A DNA stretch of 64,000 nucleotides from Metopolophium dirhodum (taxonomy: Eukaryota; Arthropoda; Insecta; Hemiptera; Aphididae): the NCBI RefSeq assembly GCF_019925205.1, contig NC_083566.1:18724001-18788000 (forward strand), given 5' to 3'. Below are positions 49,212-62,466 of this stretch, piece after piece (within the stretch, counting starts at the first letter, position 1; each line of letters opens with the position of its first letter). Made by a program: the position numbers and the translations under genes. The notes beneath the pieces were generated by a model. The model did not search any database and was not told the origin of the DNA. It saw only the letters and a program-made list of their open reading frames with translations.

Positions 49212-51445
49212 TAGGAAAAGATCATCGCAAAGCTCACGACCAGTGATTGTAGTCGTCTATCATTACCATAGCTTCAACTAACATTAGGTTTACCAAACTT
49301 GCCTTCTTATGACTAATTACATTAGGACACTTTGAATAAAAAGTTCCTGAGTTGCAGGTTGCCGAACTGATAAGTGATTGATTATCAAGTTGATCCTTAG
49401 ATTGTTGACACCTTAGTTCCCCTCGAAGACCGCTGGTAAGACTATTACCATATACTATTATGTCCTATCCATTATGTTATATCTATATTATCTATGATGG
49501 AGCCATACCCAGCTCACTCGTGTAAACAATTTGAAGCACATAAAAGCGATTAACTAGTCTCTATTAATGATAATATGAAATCCCAGACCTGTCCCCCATA
49601 CTCTGATATTAAGAGCCCAGCCCACCTTCATATTCTCTATGCAAAAAGTAAATTTAAGACAAATTTGTAAATCAATGCACAGTCTCTCTATTGTACTAAT
49701 ATTTGTGATTTCATTAATTTTCAGTATTTTGTATAATTAGTAATAATTAGTAAACCTAACCTACTGAGGCAACCTTGAGGCATTTCCTTTTAGGAAATTA
49801 ATTAAATCTTCAAACATAACTCTTAATTCAAGAGTTTGTAACTAATACAATCATAATATAATATGAGTATAGTACATTTCGTAATATTTTTTTATAATAT
49901 TTACTGTTAGTGAAATATTAAGTTTCTATCTCTAATATAGTATATGTTATGATATTTATGGACGACACTTGCACCATGGTCCCTCGATATAGTAATGTGG
50001 CGACCTGGCACATCTCTTTTAGATAAATGATTAAATACTTAATCAAGTCTTCCAATTTACTAAACATTTATGTTTTGTAGATAATTTGAAGAAAAATTTA
50101 AAATTGAAGAGAGACTGTGTGAATTAACAAAATTTGTGGTATGAAATGTTTATTTGAACACCTGTTATAATGTATTATATTGAACTTAAGTTAATTTTTT
50201 ATAATGTACTATAGTAAACATTTGATCGTTTATTACAATATACGTATATTATACATAGATTTCAAGTATGATTTTTTTTAGTTTTTTGTGGAATAACAGT
50301 ACCTAACCTTCTATTATAATTTGTTATGAATATAATATTTTAAGTAATAACTCAAATTTAGCACTTTTACGGTACTTAATACATTTTCCTAATATTTTAA
50401 CAGAAATTATGGAGCTAAAAATATAGAAATACCTATATTATGTCACGGTCCATTGTTGATAGTTTTATTTCATTTATAATAATAATGCTTTTTAATATAC
50501 TTTTTCATAAATTAATATTTATTAAGGTTGGCTTTTATGATTTGTTTGAACTATTAGTACGTATTTTTTTGGGGAGATCCCTATTATTACAACACCGTTA
50601 CCAATATGCGTTTTTTTTCTGGTTAGTTAATATAATTGCATGTTATCATGATTTCTTCGTATTTATGCTTATTTTCTTAAAATGTTTTTATATTTTCGGT
50701 TCATCCGTTACCTACCTACCAAGTGTGTAAATAAAGAATTTTTTTTGTAAACCAATTTGAATTATTATTTATTAATTTAAAAAAATTTTAATAAAAACGT
50801 TTTCATTCAGTATTTTTTTGAATATTTTATTATTTTTAATATTTTTGAATATTTCAGTGCATATATTTGCCTGCTTTTAGTGCATACATGCAGGCAAATA
50901 TTTAACACTTAAGAGGATGTCAGATTTTTAGCGCACCATTTATTTCTCTCTCCGACCCACGCACAATCATTTTAGTGTTTTCTTAATCGTACATTTGGTA
51001 TGCTACGCGTGGGTCAAAGATGGAAAACAAATAGTGCGCTGACATCCCAACCAGCAACAAGTTTACACGAGTGAGCTTTGTATGGCTCCATCATAGATAA
51101 TAAAGATATGGATAGGACATAATGGTCTTATCAGCGGTCTTCGTCCTTCGAGGGGAACAATTGATGCCAAATAAAGTATACTCATATCGAGTATCGACTA
51201 TCAATATAAAGGAGCCTCAATTGCCTTCCCCTCCGGGAACGCGGCCTCAAATGTATTTAACATAGGCGTGGACTATCCATGGTGTCAACAATCAGAGGAT
51301 CGACTTGATAATCAAACACTTAAGTTCGGCACCTTTAACTCAGGATCTTTTATTCAAAGTGTCCTAATGAGTCATAAGAAGGTTAGTTAGGTAAACCTAT
51401 GGTTAGTTGAAGCTAGTGGCCTTTGCAATTCAAGATCTTTTCCTA
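49212..51445. mobile_element. 2.2-kb element with long terminal inverted repeats
   Basis: 49212-49528 and 51061-51445 are inverted copies: shared words taggaaaagatc, cttcaactaac, ccttcttatgact, aggacactttgaataaaa, gattatcaagt, gttgacacc, ttcccctcgaa, ttatgtcctatcca, ttatctatgatggagccata and gctcactcgtgtaaac. The right copy carries about 120 extra bases. The inner 1.5 kb has no transposase; the 96-codon frame at 50440 is hydrophobic and AT-driven. No target duplication was identified. The superfamily is unknown; long inverted repeats suggest a Mutator- or foldback-type element. Confidence 0.8.
50924..51047. mobile_element. Small palindromic MITE nested inside the long-inverted-repeat element
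   Basis: gaggatgtcag...gcgcaccattt...gacccacgc on the left is mirrored by gcgtgggtc...aaatagtgcgctgacatccc on the right, about 124 bp in all. A smaller hairpin, tttgcctgc/gcaggcaaa, lies just upstream (50869-50899). Confidence 0.75.
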
Positions 51446-52329
51446 TGTATTCAGCATTGTTAACATAACTATTCTACCTTTACACTTTTTCTTACCCCGT
51501 CTCTCACAGCTATATACAGGTTCAGCCACTCTCATTCCACACCTCCATATGATCGGTATTCTGTCTATCCATCTCTTCTTCAGTCTTCTCACTCCTCATT
51601 TCCCACCTAAATTAACTAACTTCTATAGCCACTCTCACTATCTCTTATCATACAGTGACCGAACCACCTAAACCTATTCTCTCTTGTTTTCACTACAATA
51701 TGTACACTAACCTACACTACCCTTAATTAATTAATTTCTTATTCTATCCTCTTTTGTACCTTAACACCTAACTTATTATTCTCATATCTGCTACCCTCAC
51801 TCCACTTACCTACCCTAACCTTACATTTCTTTTTCATCTTTCCCTTTCATACACCAAACATTCTGAAATCCTGTTGACCCATTTCCTTATCTTCGCCATA
51901 TTACACACTACCTAATTCCTATTCACCCAGTCTCTAGTTACCTACAAGTCATCGTACTTGATTATCGGTGAAAATATTTAAATATCATTGAGCGAATTCC
52001 CTACTCGAAAGAATTACTTAAAAAAATATCATACCTCCCAATTTTCTAATTTTTAACACGACTTTATTGATAGCCGGAATAGTGTTATACCAATATAATT
52101 ACAATACAAATATTGAAAAACGTCGGGCAATACAACCTTTGATCAATTAACAATAATAAAAAAAAAACCTACTGAGAAATAAGAAAACACATACCCCGTG
52201 ACGGAATCTAGAAATCCAGAGGTACTAGAAAACTGAGACGAGTGTGTTGAATGAAATAAATTAAAAAATTGATTAACACAACAATTGCTTAAAAATTAAT
52301 TTAATTCAAATAATGAGATGAACCTTATT
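51446..52329. other. Pyrimidine-rich plus strand, no gene
   Basis: 51450-51960 is unusually rich in C and T on the plus strand (many ccta, tctc and cact words) with no repeat unit that I can define. The rest is AT-rich. The 82-codon frame at 51423 is a consequence of the C/T bias. Confidence 0.4.
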
Positions 52330-52565
52330 AGATCATTTAAATTTTCCAGAACAAGCCCCCAGTTGTTGGTCGCATGCCAATTTTAACCATATACTAGACC
52401 ACAAGTTTATAGACATTCTATAATGCATTCTGCTGCCGGTGGCCCTAGACACTGTTGGGGAAATTATATTTCTTTAGTAATTAAATTACGATATGAATTA
52501 TAAGTTACGTAGGTACTTGTCCAATACTCGACTACCAGAATTTAAATTAAAGAATGTGATATACC
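52330..52565. repeat. Repeat X, copy 1
   Basis: It shares with copy 2 (58890-59090) the ordered words tcgcatgcca, caagtttatagacattct, cattct-c-gcc, gatatgaatta, taagttac and gtaggtacttgtccaa-actcgactacc. Direct orientation, 6.5 kb apart. Possibly LTR- or transposon-derived; no coding is seen. Confidence 0.65.
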
Positions 52566-53129
52566 TAGGTAACATATCGATCGATTCTAAAACAGAAACT
52601 TAACCTAGGTACAAATAATATCACAATATCAAATAGTGAAATGTGAAAATTTGAAGAAAATTTCCTATAGGTATATCCCGTAAAACCCCCAAAATAAAAC
52701 GTACGTTTGAGGTGTTCTCTTAAAACCCAAATATTTAATGCCCGTATGCATAGAAAATGTATGTTTCACATTTAACGAAAACTAAAACTATCGTGACGGA
52801 ACTGAATTACGAAGAACGTATAAAACAAAAATAATCGTCACCAAGTAATAGGTATAATCTGCTATGTACTTACAAATCATAGTAAATAACATTAATCATT
52901 ATGTATTTTCTTATTTTGTTAGGTAGGTATAAAAACCTACCTTCCTACTTATAAAAGCATTACCTAATCATTGATTTCAAATTTTAAAAATTATTCTACT
53001 ATAACAATAAATTAACAGTTGTAGGCAAAGTATTATAATTAAAGGTTTTTTTCGTAATATACTAATTTTTGTACACCTATATCAACTGGATTTTAAAAAC
53101 TACTCTACGTCTAGTGGGTATATAAGTTT

Positions 53130-53450
53130 GTCTGACAATAAATATTTACATTAGGTCTACCGCGTCAACAGAGTAGTAGGACAAAACTTACGTTATTATT
53201 TATTCTTCCGGCGAAACGCGGTCCCTTTGAGTGTATAATATTGTCTAGTGTCAGAGCTGTGCGTCTCCGCCAAGCAAAATGCAGCGCGCGTCTTCATATC
53301 TCCGATCCAAAAGTTCAGTCTGGAAGTATTGAGATTAATGACATTTATAAAAATAGGCACCTAGCTTAATAACCAGAATGGAACGAAATATGTGAGTACG
53401 TATTGGAATCGCTGTTCGTCTCAAACGATTGTCATTTGCCATAGATTATT
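53130..53450. repeat. Repeat Y, copy 1
   Basis: Shared layout with copies 2 and 3: gacaataaatattta-type text, an acaaa(a)cttac word, then ttccggcgaaacg, a variable middle, and cgattg-catagatta. On the minus strand the cttac word reads as a splice donor, gtaagtt. Confidence 0.55.
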
Positions 53451-56169
53451 TATAATTATAACCTAACCGTCCCAATCATAGAAAATATATATATGGTCCT
53501 AACCGATGGATGATGGATATTTTTACATTATCTTCAAAAAAACATTTATTTGTTTCTACTAGACGCAAATGCGGTAAATTGAATTCAAATTTATAATATA
53601 GATAACGGTTTTTTTACTTGGTAACCATTTATTTATTACTTGGTTTATAAACAAATTCTAATTGATATAAAATAGTAATTATATAAAAATAGTTTTATTG
53701 ATCCCAATATTTAAAAATATTGTTTCAACTAAAATAATAAAAAAAAATTAAGAAATACCTATTAATTAATATGTATTACCTAAATAACAAAATGACTAAA
53801 TAAATTCGTGTTTTTTTTTAAACATTTTCACGTCCCCCCCCTTACGAAATTGTGTCACTCCTCCTTAGAGTGGTGCGCCCCATAGGTTAAGAGCCCTTGA
53901 AATAGTGCATGTTAAAAAATCAGCCATATCCTCCCCCCCACCCCTTGACAAAATCATTTGACTCATTTAGCTACTTTATGAATTAAGAACGATACATTGA
54001 ACTTACAAAACTGTACCTACCTACCAGTGCATTTTTTAAGCTAGTAAACTGGGCGACACATATGTTGCCCAGTGAAGATATTTTGTCGCCTAGTTGACTG
54101 TATTTTTAAAGACTGGGCGACACACAATTTATTAAAGAAGAATTTTTATTCTATGTAAAAAAAAAATAATTAGTTAATACTTAATGATAACAATACAGTT
54201 TGTGGGTAAGGTAGGTACATATAACAATGGTCATAATATTATCGATATTAAATACAAAATTCATTTATTATTGTAAAATATAATAAAATAAATTATAATA
54301 ATATTTATAACTATAAGCGTAAAATTCCAAAATGTGTAAAAATAGCCACCAATAACGATTCACGAGACGACTGCGGTCTGCGACGGACGACGACGACGGT
54401 TCACGGTATTGTCAATAATATTTTTTTCAATTTATAGAATAAACATGTGATTATATTATAAAAATATTAGATTATGTAATTTAATATTTATTTATATATA
54501 ATATTAATTATCTTCTTTTAAATAAATTATGACTTTTTTATAACTTTTACCTACCTACCATTTACTTCTAGCATCAAGATTTATTTTTAATAATAATGAG
54601 GGGTAAACGTGAATTTATTACCTACTATAAATGACTATCTATTTAACCCATCAATAATATTATATTTTTTATTGTGTACACTAATCGATTGGTATATACA
54701 AAATAACGTTAAGTTATAAATAGGACGTGGATTTAAATGCATTAAAAATAAGAAAAATGCCTTAAAAATACGATTTAATGCACTTATATTACAAAGCTTA
54801 ATAAAATGGCCAGAAAAATTAAAAGTCCAATTTAAACGAATATAAAATAGAATTTAGATAAGTGTATAGGTAGTGTATTCGTTATATTTTGAGTTTCATT
54901 ATAGCACATCAGTCGATCAGATGCTATTTAATATTTTAAAATAAAAAAATTCGACAGTAATTCCATATTGGCAAGTGTTGTTTTCTATAACTGAAGACTG
55001 AAGTTATAGTATCGAACATAATGGGTACGTAAAAAAATAGAAATATAAGAAAAAAAATTACCTTTATTTAATTGTATTTAATTTTTTTCTAATAAGTTTT
55101 TATAAAATTGACTTTATCCCATATAAATGTTCCAATTTCATTTTTCAATTCGTTGATAATATATGAAACGAATTCTTTGTTTTAGAAAATTCAGAAAATG
55201 CAGTTTATATTTAAATATTATAAATAATAATTTCTGATGCATTGATGCGGAAGAGTGAGGGGATGGACAATCTGCCGAACCGAATCTAACATTTTAAACA
55301 CTTAATATAAACAATTTTTCACACACGCGTCATGGTATGAAAATAAAAAAATATTTATAATTCATATTTATAACGATTTTCTACCGAAAAAATAAATTAC
55401 TTTAATCTCAATATTATTTATTAGTTAACGATATCTTTGCTCAGAATCGTTTTTCGTTTGTTCGTTTTGTATTTTAATAATTTATACGTGGGTATATTAT
55501 TATTACTAATAATTATAGTAGTTGTGTTTGTTTTATTTCATTAATTTATTTAGTACTATACCAATAAATTATATATAAATTAATAATTTTTAAAACATTG
55601 TGTTCAAAAAAATAAAAAAAAAATTTTAATTAGAGTCTTGTAATGTACCTACCTATATTTAAAAAATAAATAAATATAATAATAAATGTTGAACTTTTAG
55701 GGACATAATAGGTAACACATTCGTGTATGTAGTATTACACTATTTATATAGGTATATTTAATTTATATACTTATACGAGTATATGAGTAGGTATATTATT
55801 CATAAGTGCGCACACGTCAGGATAGGCAGTTGACCATTCCGTGAATATACTTTTATGTGTACATGGTTATACATCCCTAATCCCTATGATATAGAATATA
55901 GATATTAGGTGAACAATAGAAGTTAAGTATGTGACACTAAATTAATAGTTACCTATAACTTATAAAGTTATAACGTTGTATTTGGAAAAAAAATTACCAG
56001 TTATTAATTAAAATTGTATCTTATGACTATTATCAGTTATAAGTCATAACATATATTTCTATAAATTAAACCAAAATATTTATATATTTATATTAAGTAC
56101 CCTGTATAGGTATGCACCTATTAATTATAATTATTCTACAAACAGCGACTGGAAAAACGACGACGGCGT
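53451..56169. other. AT-rich spacer with scattered fragments
   Basis: No gene is seen. There is a C-run-bounded fragment at 53831-53945, paired ctgggcgacac words at 54047-54125, a gacgacgac run at 54360-54400 and a family R end word (ctcagaatcgtttttc) near 55440. Confidence 0.4.
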
Positions 56170-56560
56170 TTATATCTCGCGTATTTTATACATTTCTAGT
56201 CCGGAACTAAAATATGCGCCTACAACACTTGGATAGCACATTTTTCGTGACATTTAATATTTGTTTTAAGACTTAAAAGTAAATTTAGCCCCAAAAGAAT
56301 ATAAAAACAAACTTACTTTAATTATCGACTCCTTCGGCGGAATCCGTGACGTGTGTGAACTGCGACGCCCATGAGGAAACTCTCCAGAATACAGCCAGAA
56401 CTTAGAATATTGTGATTTATGAAAAATAAAATTATACGAAACGCCGTAAGTTTTTTGCTCATATCTTTTTTGTTTATTGAAAATTTAGAATTTTTAATCG
56501 ACTGTGTCTTCTGCAACGACTTTGAGATTTGCCATAGATTAAATAAATAAATGATAGATA
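56170..56560. repeat. Repeat Y, copy 2
   Basis: atctcgcgtattttatacatt, aatatttg-tttaagactt, aaaaacaaacttact, cttcggcggaatccgtg and gatttgccatagatta align in order with copy 3. A 92-codon minus-strand frame crosses it but has no recognisable domain. Confidence 0.6.
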
Positions 56561-58199
56561 TTATACTAGGTGCGTCAATATGATGAATCCACGGATGCAA
56601 CTTTTTATATCAAAGAGTTCTGTGTTAAGGACCAATTTGTTCATTGAAATTTGATATGACAATAAACCAAAATAGTTTATAATTTTGAATTTGAATTATA
56701 ATAATATGATATAGGTATTATTTAAATTATTATTTTAGTTTATCAATTTAATTATTGATTAAGGTGGTGAATAGATATCAGAAGCACAAGAAAATGTTTA
56801 TAAGAGCATATTGTATTTTATGAATTATTAAATAAAAATGTGATTACTGGATTTTAGAGTTATCATAAAGCCATAAACGTATACAGTAAATTCATCAAGT
56901 ACTATAATACCAACTATATTTTTACAATGATGTGTGTTTTTTTTTTTTAATATTTTTAATTATTTTTTCTTGTGGTCTGTGTAAACGATAAGTATTCGTA
57001 ATAAAGATTCAATTTTCATATATAATATTATATTATAGGCACTCAGTATGTAATCATATGTTTATTTTTAGTTTAATTTAATTGTAGGTATTTAGTAAAT
57101 AATAATAGGTATACGAAATTGTGTTTTCGAATAGCAATTTATTGTTTGTATTAATACCTACACTATAATAGGGAACTAAAATTTTGTAAATTATGTACAA
57201 ATGTATTTTTGGTGTTTTAAAGCTGCTGTAAGATCAATTTATGAGAATCCTTGCATTAAATTGTGAGGATTATTTGATATGAATAATTATTTTATTACAT
57301 ATAGGTTTATAACATATTGGTAAGTCGATCAGAAACTATATTTACACTGATAGTAAAAAGCTATTAAAAAATCTATTATTTGTATTTATTTGTTAATAAT
57401 AATTAAGACTTAAATATTAGCAGTAATCTTGTTCCTTTCACAAAATGTTTTTTAATTATTTTTAATTTAATTTACATTTATCCCAAAGTGATCTCTGAAT
57501 AATCATTCAATGATGAATTTAATAGTTACATACTCGGTTACATTAATTGGATTATAAATTAAAATAAACTACAGTTTCCAGCTTCTACTACAACATTATT
57601 TTATATTTTATTTTATGTTTTTAATTTTTTAAACGCAGTCTGCACCTTGTGTTGGTGATTTTACACGTAATATAATAAAATTGATACTAGTGATGACTAG
57701 GTAAGTACCTTATTGTTTAATCAAATTATTTACACGATTATTAACTAAAAAAATATCTATGAAGTATAAACATCCGCATTTCCATTAACTATAAATTCAT
57801 AATTGTATGAGCTATACATGTTCATATATTTTTCGAAAAAACTATTTAAAAAAACAAGAATAATTCCTATTTGATGTCACACGGGTTGATCTAGCAACTG
57901 GCTGCTACGGCAACTGTGCAATTTTTTTTAAGCATAATACGTTTTGATAACGTCCAGAAAAGAGTTTGTTTTAATACTGTCTGTCTTGATAACAACTAAT
58001 TTAATTTAGAGTATATTGTTATATTATATTATAACGAAATTAATAATTATAGTAAAATATATAATTGCAAGACATTTAATACCTATATCTATAGCCATCC
58101 ATAAACTACACTAAAAAAGGTGTAAGTATGCTAATAAAATATATGAGGTGCAAACCTAAGGTGATACCCGGCGTATTGTATAACATGCAAAAAGGTGCG
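56561..58199. other. AT-rich spacer
   Basis: No gene or repeat family recognised. Confidence 0.4.
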
Positions 58200-58750
58200 T
58201 ATTAAACTTGGCGTGGTGAAACGAAGACGGTCTCGCGTATTTTATACATTGCGCTATTGGGATTAAACTTATAAATGCTTCTACGTCACGTAGTTAACAG
58301 ATTGTCCGTGGCAATAAATATTTAATTTAAGTCTAAAAAGTAAATGTAAAATAGTAGGTAATAATATAAAAACAAACTTACTCGTAAACATCTACTCTTC
58401 CGGTGAAACGTAGCTAGAGTGAAGCCATCGCCGAAGAAACTGCTATCTTCATCCATCTTTATCTAATCATCTCACTCCGATGAGCTGAAACTTGAAAGTA
58501 TCGAAATATTTTATGAAAATAACCTGATCAAACGAAATTTGCGAGTTTGTGTTACAACTTATCCGGTTTAACGAACTGTCCGTTTATATTAATTGTGGCT
58601 TATTATTTTTTTGTTCACTGAAATCAAAATATACAATATATTATATTTATAGTACAATAGTATTGCTGAAATTATGAGAATTGTTAACCGTCGCCGACGA
58701 ATTTCGACAATTGACGATTGCCATACTGCCATAGATATCATAAAATATAT
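58200..58750. repeat. Repeat Y, copy 3
   Basis: gtctcgcgtattttatacatt, caataaatatttaattta, aaaaacaaacttact, cttccggtgaaacg and cgattgccata-tgccatagat follow the layout of copies 1 and 2. On the minus strand an ATG-led stretch (MDEDSSFFGDGF...) runs into the gtaagtttg donor-like word. Confidence 0.6.
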
Positions 58751-58889
58751 TATTTACTATGATAAATCCAAAGAACTTATATATTATTATATAAGTACTC
58801 AGTATACCTATACGGTATATTTATAAATCGTACCTATGTTCTTTTACAGAAATCTTTGTGATCTACAATGCACCTATTCTGGTTTTCTA

Positions 58890-59090
58890 TTTCAATTATA
58901 GTTCGCATGCCAAATTTAACTATACAAACTGGTCCGCAAGTTTATAGACATTCTAATACATTCTCCCGCCAGTGCCAATAGACAAAGTGTTTGAGAAGTT
59001 ATATTTTTTTGGTACCTAATTAATTTACAATATGAATTATTATAAGTTACCTATGTAGGTACTTGTCCAAAACTCGACTACCTGCAAATC
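58890..59090. repeat. Repeat X, copy 2
   Basis: Direct copy of 52330-52565; see that entry. It lies about 140 bp beyond repeat Y copy 3. Confidence 0.65.
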
Positions 59091-59654
59091 ATTGGTTTTT
59101 ATGGTATAGACTACGAAGTTCACGATTTTCGGTGTTTTACGCACCCGTACAACGCTTAAAGTTTACCGAGCTTAAGTATTACAAATTAATTTTTTTTTTA
59201 ATCTAGGTAAATCAACGTTTTAAAATTGATGATGTAAAAATAATTCTGACACCCACCCATGGTGGTTTTACATAACAAGTCGAGGGATGTTTTTGATTTT
59301 AATTGTTCGAGCAAGCGCAGTGTGGTATATACCGGGTACATATGAAAATACCAAAAATTTCAATTAGTTATAATACATATAACTTAAAAATAAGACTGAC
59401 CGCCAAGTTCAGACTTCCCTGTCGTTTTCAGTTAAAAAATAATGATTTCCGGCAATTATTTTTTGCAATATCGTTCTTAATTCGTTGTTACTTGTAATAT
59501 ATACATATGCCTATTTTAAAAATATTATTCGTGGGTAATTGAAACGTCTAAAATATATTATCATATACAAATACGATAATAAACAAATAATAATAATTCA
59601 ACTTAACCGGCTACGGTACTAATAATATTTAATAATATCAATATAAATATACTA
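59091..59654. other. Spacer
   Basis: No supported gene. The 64-codon frame at 59303 has no recognisable feature. Confidence 0.4.
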
Positions 59655-59800
59655 TACAATATCCTAGGCTGACAAATCGTCTCCACTTAAAAACGTTTTT
59701 CGTATACTATGATATTATATCATTGAATTCAAATTTAACACTATCCATAACAGTCACCCACTTGTAACCTACTGTTCAGCAGAGTCACTTCCAATTTTTT
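59655..59800 (-). repeat. Family R head, reverse orientation
   Basis: ctaggctgac, cgtttttcgtata, gatattatatcattgaattc and cacttgtaacctactg correspond to the first 150 bp of family R in reverse. It abuts the tail of the next full copy, giving a second head-to-tail junction. Confidence 0.7.
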
Positions 59801-59802
59801 TT

Positions 59803-61235
59803 TTTAGATTCTGAGGGAAGCGATGAATGTATTGATTTTACAATAATGTGTGTTTTTTTTTGTTTTTTTTTTTGTGTCTGTCATCACCTTTTAGGACAGT
59901 AAAAGTGCTTGAATTTTCTTTAACAGTAACTTTTCTGATAGGAATGTGAATCTAGTTGGTACTACGGGTCAAAAGTAAAATTTTCCCAGTAGTTTTCAAA
60001 AGCGAAGTGAAAAACAAAGGAAAAACGGGAATTTTTTACTCAAAGTCCGTTTTCGAGAAAATCGATTTTGGTTTTTGGTGCAACTCTAAAACAAATGACC
60101 GTAGGTACATTAAATTTTGACTGAATGCTTATATTAGCATTTTCTATACACCAAAACATTTTCCAAATATTTTGACTTATTTTGAGCTGTTTACGGACAT
60201 TTTTGTTTTCAATTTTTTTAGTTTTTTTTTCTATAAATATCAATACTATTTTATCTGTTGAGTAAAAAAGCTTGAAAATTTAATAGAAGGCTCCTAAGTT
60301 ATTGTTTCAAAGGCAGATGAAAAAAATTAAAAATCCTTAGTCACAGTTTTTATTTATAAGCATTTTAAGTTCAAATTTTGACAAAATACTGAAAAATCAC
60401 GAAAATTAGCAAATTATTTTGAGTTGAGAATTCATAAAAATTTTTCTTTTTAAATCTAAGATTTGAAAATGTAATATAAGATTACTCATAAGTTTGTCTA
60501 CCTTTATAAAAAAAAAAAATGTCTACAAGAAAGTCAAATTAAATTTTTATGAACGTTTGAAATTCATATTTTTACAACATTTGATATTCACTCGATTTCT
60601 CATGTAACGGTTTTCTTATTTTGTTGTAATTATAAAACGGATGACTGTAGATACTTGAAAATTCCACTGAATATTTATATTAGCATTTTCTATACACCAT
60701 ACAATTTTGAAAATATTTTGACTCTTTTTGAGCTGTTTACGGACATAGTCAGTTTTCAATTATTTTAGTTTTTTTTTCTATAGATATCAATAAAATTTTA
60801 TTTGTTGGGTAAAAAAGCGTGAAAATTTAATATAAGGCTGCTGATATATCGTTCTAATAGCAGTTAAAAAATATTAAAAATACATAGGCTCAATTTTTAT
60901 TTATAAGCATTTAAAGATCAAATTTTGACAACATTTATCAAATTTATAATTTAATAATTATTTTGTAGTTAAAAATTTATAAAATGTTCAACTTTTGTAG
61001 CTAAGGATTAAAAATTTAAAACAAGGTTCCACGTAAATAGGTTATATATAAATTACCTTATTCACTATAATATCATCAAATATACTTGGTAATATCATAG
61101 GCTGACGGACCGTTTTCGCTCAGAATCGTTTTTCTTATACAATGATATTATATCATTGAATTCAAATTTAACACCATCCATTACAGTGACCCACTTGTAA
61201 CCTACTGTACAGCAGAGCGACATCCACTTACCCAC
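59803..61235 (-). repeat. Family R full-length copy, reverse orientation
   Basis: From ttagattctgag-gaagc(g)atgaatgtattg at the left to catccacttacccac at the right, the order matches the 22799-24214 copy in reverse, including the internal duplication. A 67-codon frame at 60040-60243 (NVRKQLKISQNIWKM...) covers one duplicated segment; related text occurs in the other copies but is broken there. Confidence 0.85.
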
Positions 61236-61569
61236 CTTTTTTTTATTGACCTCCCTTTTTATTTAATTCCTGATAAACGAGTTTTGGATAAGTACCTACC
61301 TACATAATAGGTACCTGTCCTACCTATATTAATTAAAAACTATTTTTAACACGACGTATTTATTTATTATTTTTGTCTTTTAGTTTATCTAATTTTGTAT
61401 GATTAAAATATGTTTCCTTTATACCCAAATAATTTTTAAATACCTACAAATAATATAGAACTCAATTTTATTTTAACAATAAATACTTTTATTAATACAG
61501 TGTTGACTTTGTAGATGGGTAGTAATAAATTAACTGTACATTCAGGATTACATGCATTCAGGTGAATAA
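61236..61569. other. AT-rich spacer
   Basis: No gene or repeat recognised. Confidence 0.4.
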
Positions 61570-62466
61570 TTATAAAATTGCAATGATAGATGTAAGATGT
61601 AAGATGTATTGTTGATTCATCAATACGATGCTGGGTGGACTTGAGGACTTCCCATGTTCAGCGACCGGCGTCGACCCGTTTTGTGGCACAGCGGAAACTT
61701 CGTACAGCTGACTGTTCGACAAGACACTGTAATATTATTTGAAAAATATTATTTCTACTTAATCGTAATAACTGGGTATAATGAGTTTAATATTATATTA
61801 TATTACAATAAATATTAAGTACCTATATTATTAGCTTCTAATAATTGGGACGTCATTTTTTTAGATATTGATCCGGACAAAATGATGCTGGCCCAGCGCT
61901 ATGCCACTGTTTATGGCGTACCTATCCGATGAAATTGTTGGAGACTCTTTCAAACTGGGCAATCTGATAAACGGTGACGTGATCGTTACTTCGCTGCCAT
62001 CATAGTGTAGACCATAATACACAAAAATGTAGGTCATCGTGCTGTCGGCTGTATGTATGATAAAGTCCTGGAAGTGGGAATTACAATAGCCCCTAAAATG
62101 CTGTTACACCTCAACCTTAATAAAAACAAAGAATGATTAAAAAATGGCAACGGAATTGGCCTACAAATCTGAAAATAAGTTTATGGACAGATAACTTCTC
62201 AACGTAATATTATGACCGATCCAATAATAACTTTCCATAGGTACATCAGACCTATGTGCGACGGCTGCTCACCAACGTATCGACATCCACCAGATAACTT
62301 TGGTAAGTTTTCAAACTATACCACTCATTCTTGCGGAATGCTAAAGAAAATTAATTTATTAGATAAATATTATACTATAACAATTTTTAAATATAGACGT
62401 TTTCAACTCACAGTTATGCAGATGGATGTCGACCGGTTTGGGAGCGACGTCTGATACGCCATTGTT
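61570..62466 (-). pseudogene. Unidentified minus-strand gene fragment or decayed gene
   Basis: Four exon-like pieces stand out by higher GC and open frames. 62412-62466 (NNGVSDVAPKPVDIHLHN) joins in phase to 62273-62340 (SFRKNEWYSLKTYQSYLVDV). 61861-62092 is 76 codons without a stop (FQDFIIHTADSTMTYIFVYY, then DGSEVTITSPFIRLPS). 61570-61726 is open (SNSQLYEVSAVPQNG) and ends hydrophobic. The first two have plausible AG/GT borders; the link to the third breaks phase, and the third ends at a stop without a donor. The beta-strand-like, aromatic-rich text suggests a small secreted protein, but I do not recognise the family. Plus-strand readings of the same stretch also show a possible exon (62241-62302), so strand is not certain. 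Confidence 0.4.

Noticed and set aside
50440..50730. 96-codon hydrophobic frame
   Set aside because: Phe/Ile/Leu richness follows from T-rich DNA; it lies inside a non-coding inverted-repeat element.
51423..51671. 82-codon frame
   Set aside because: Explained by the C/T-rich strand and overlaps the end of the long inverted repeat.
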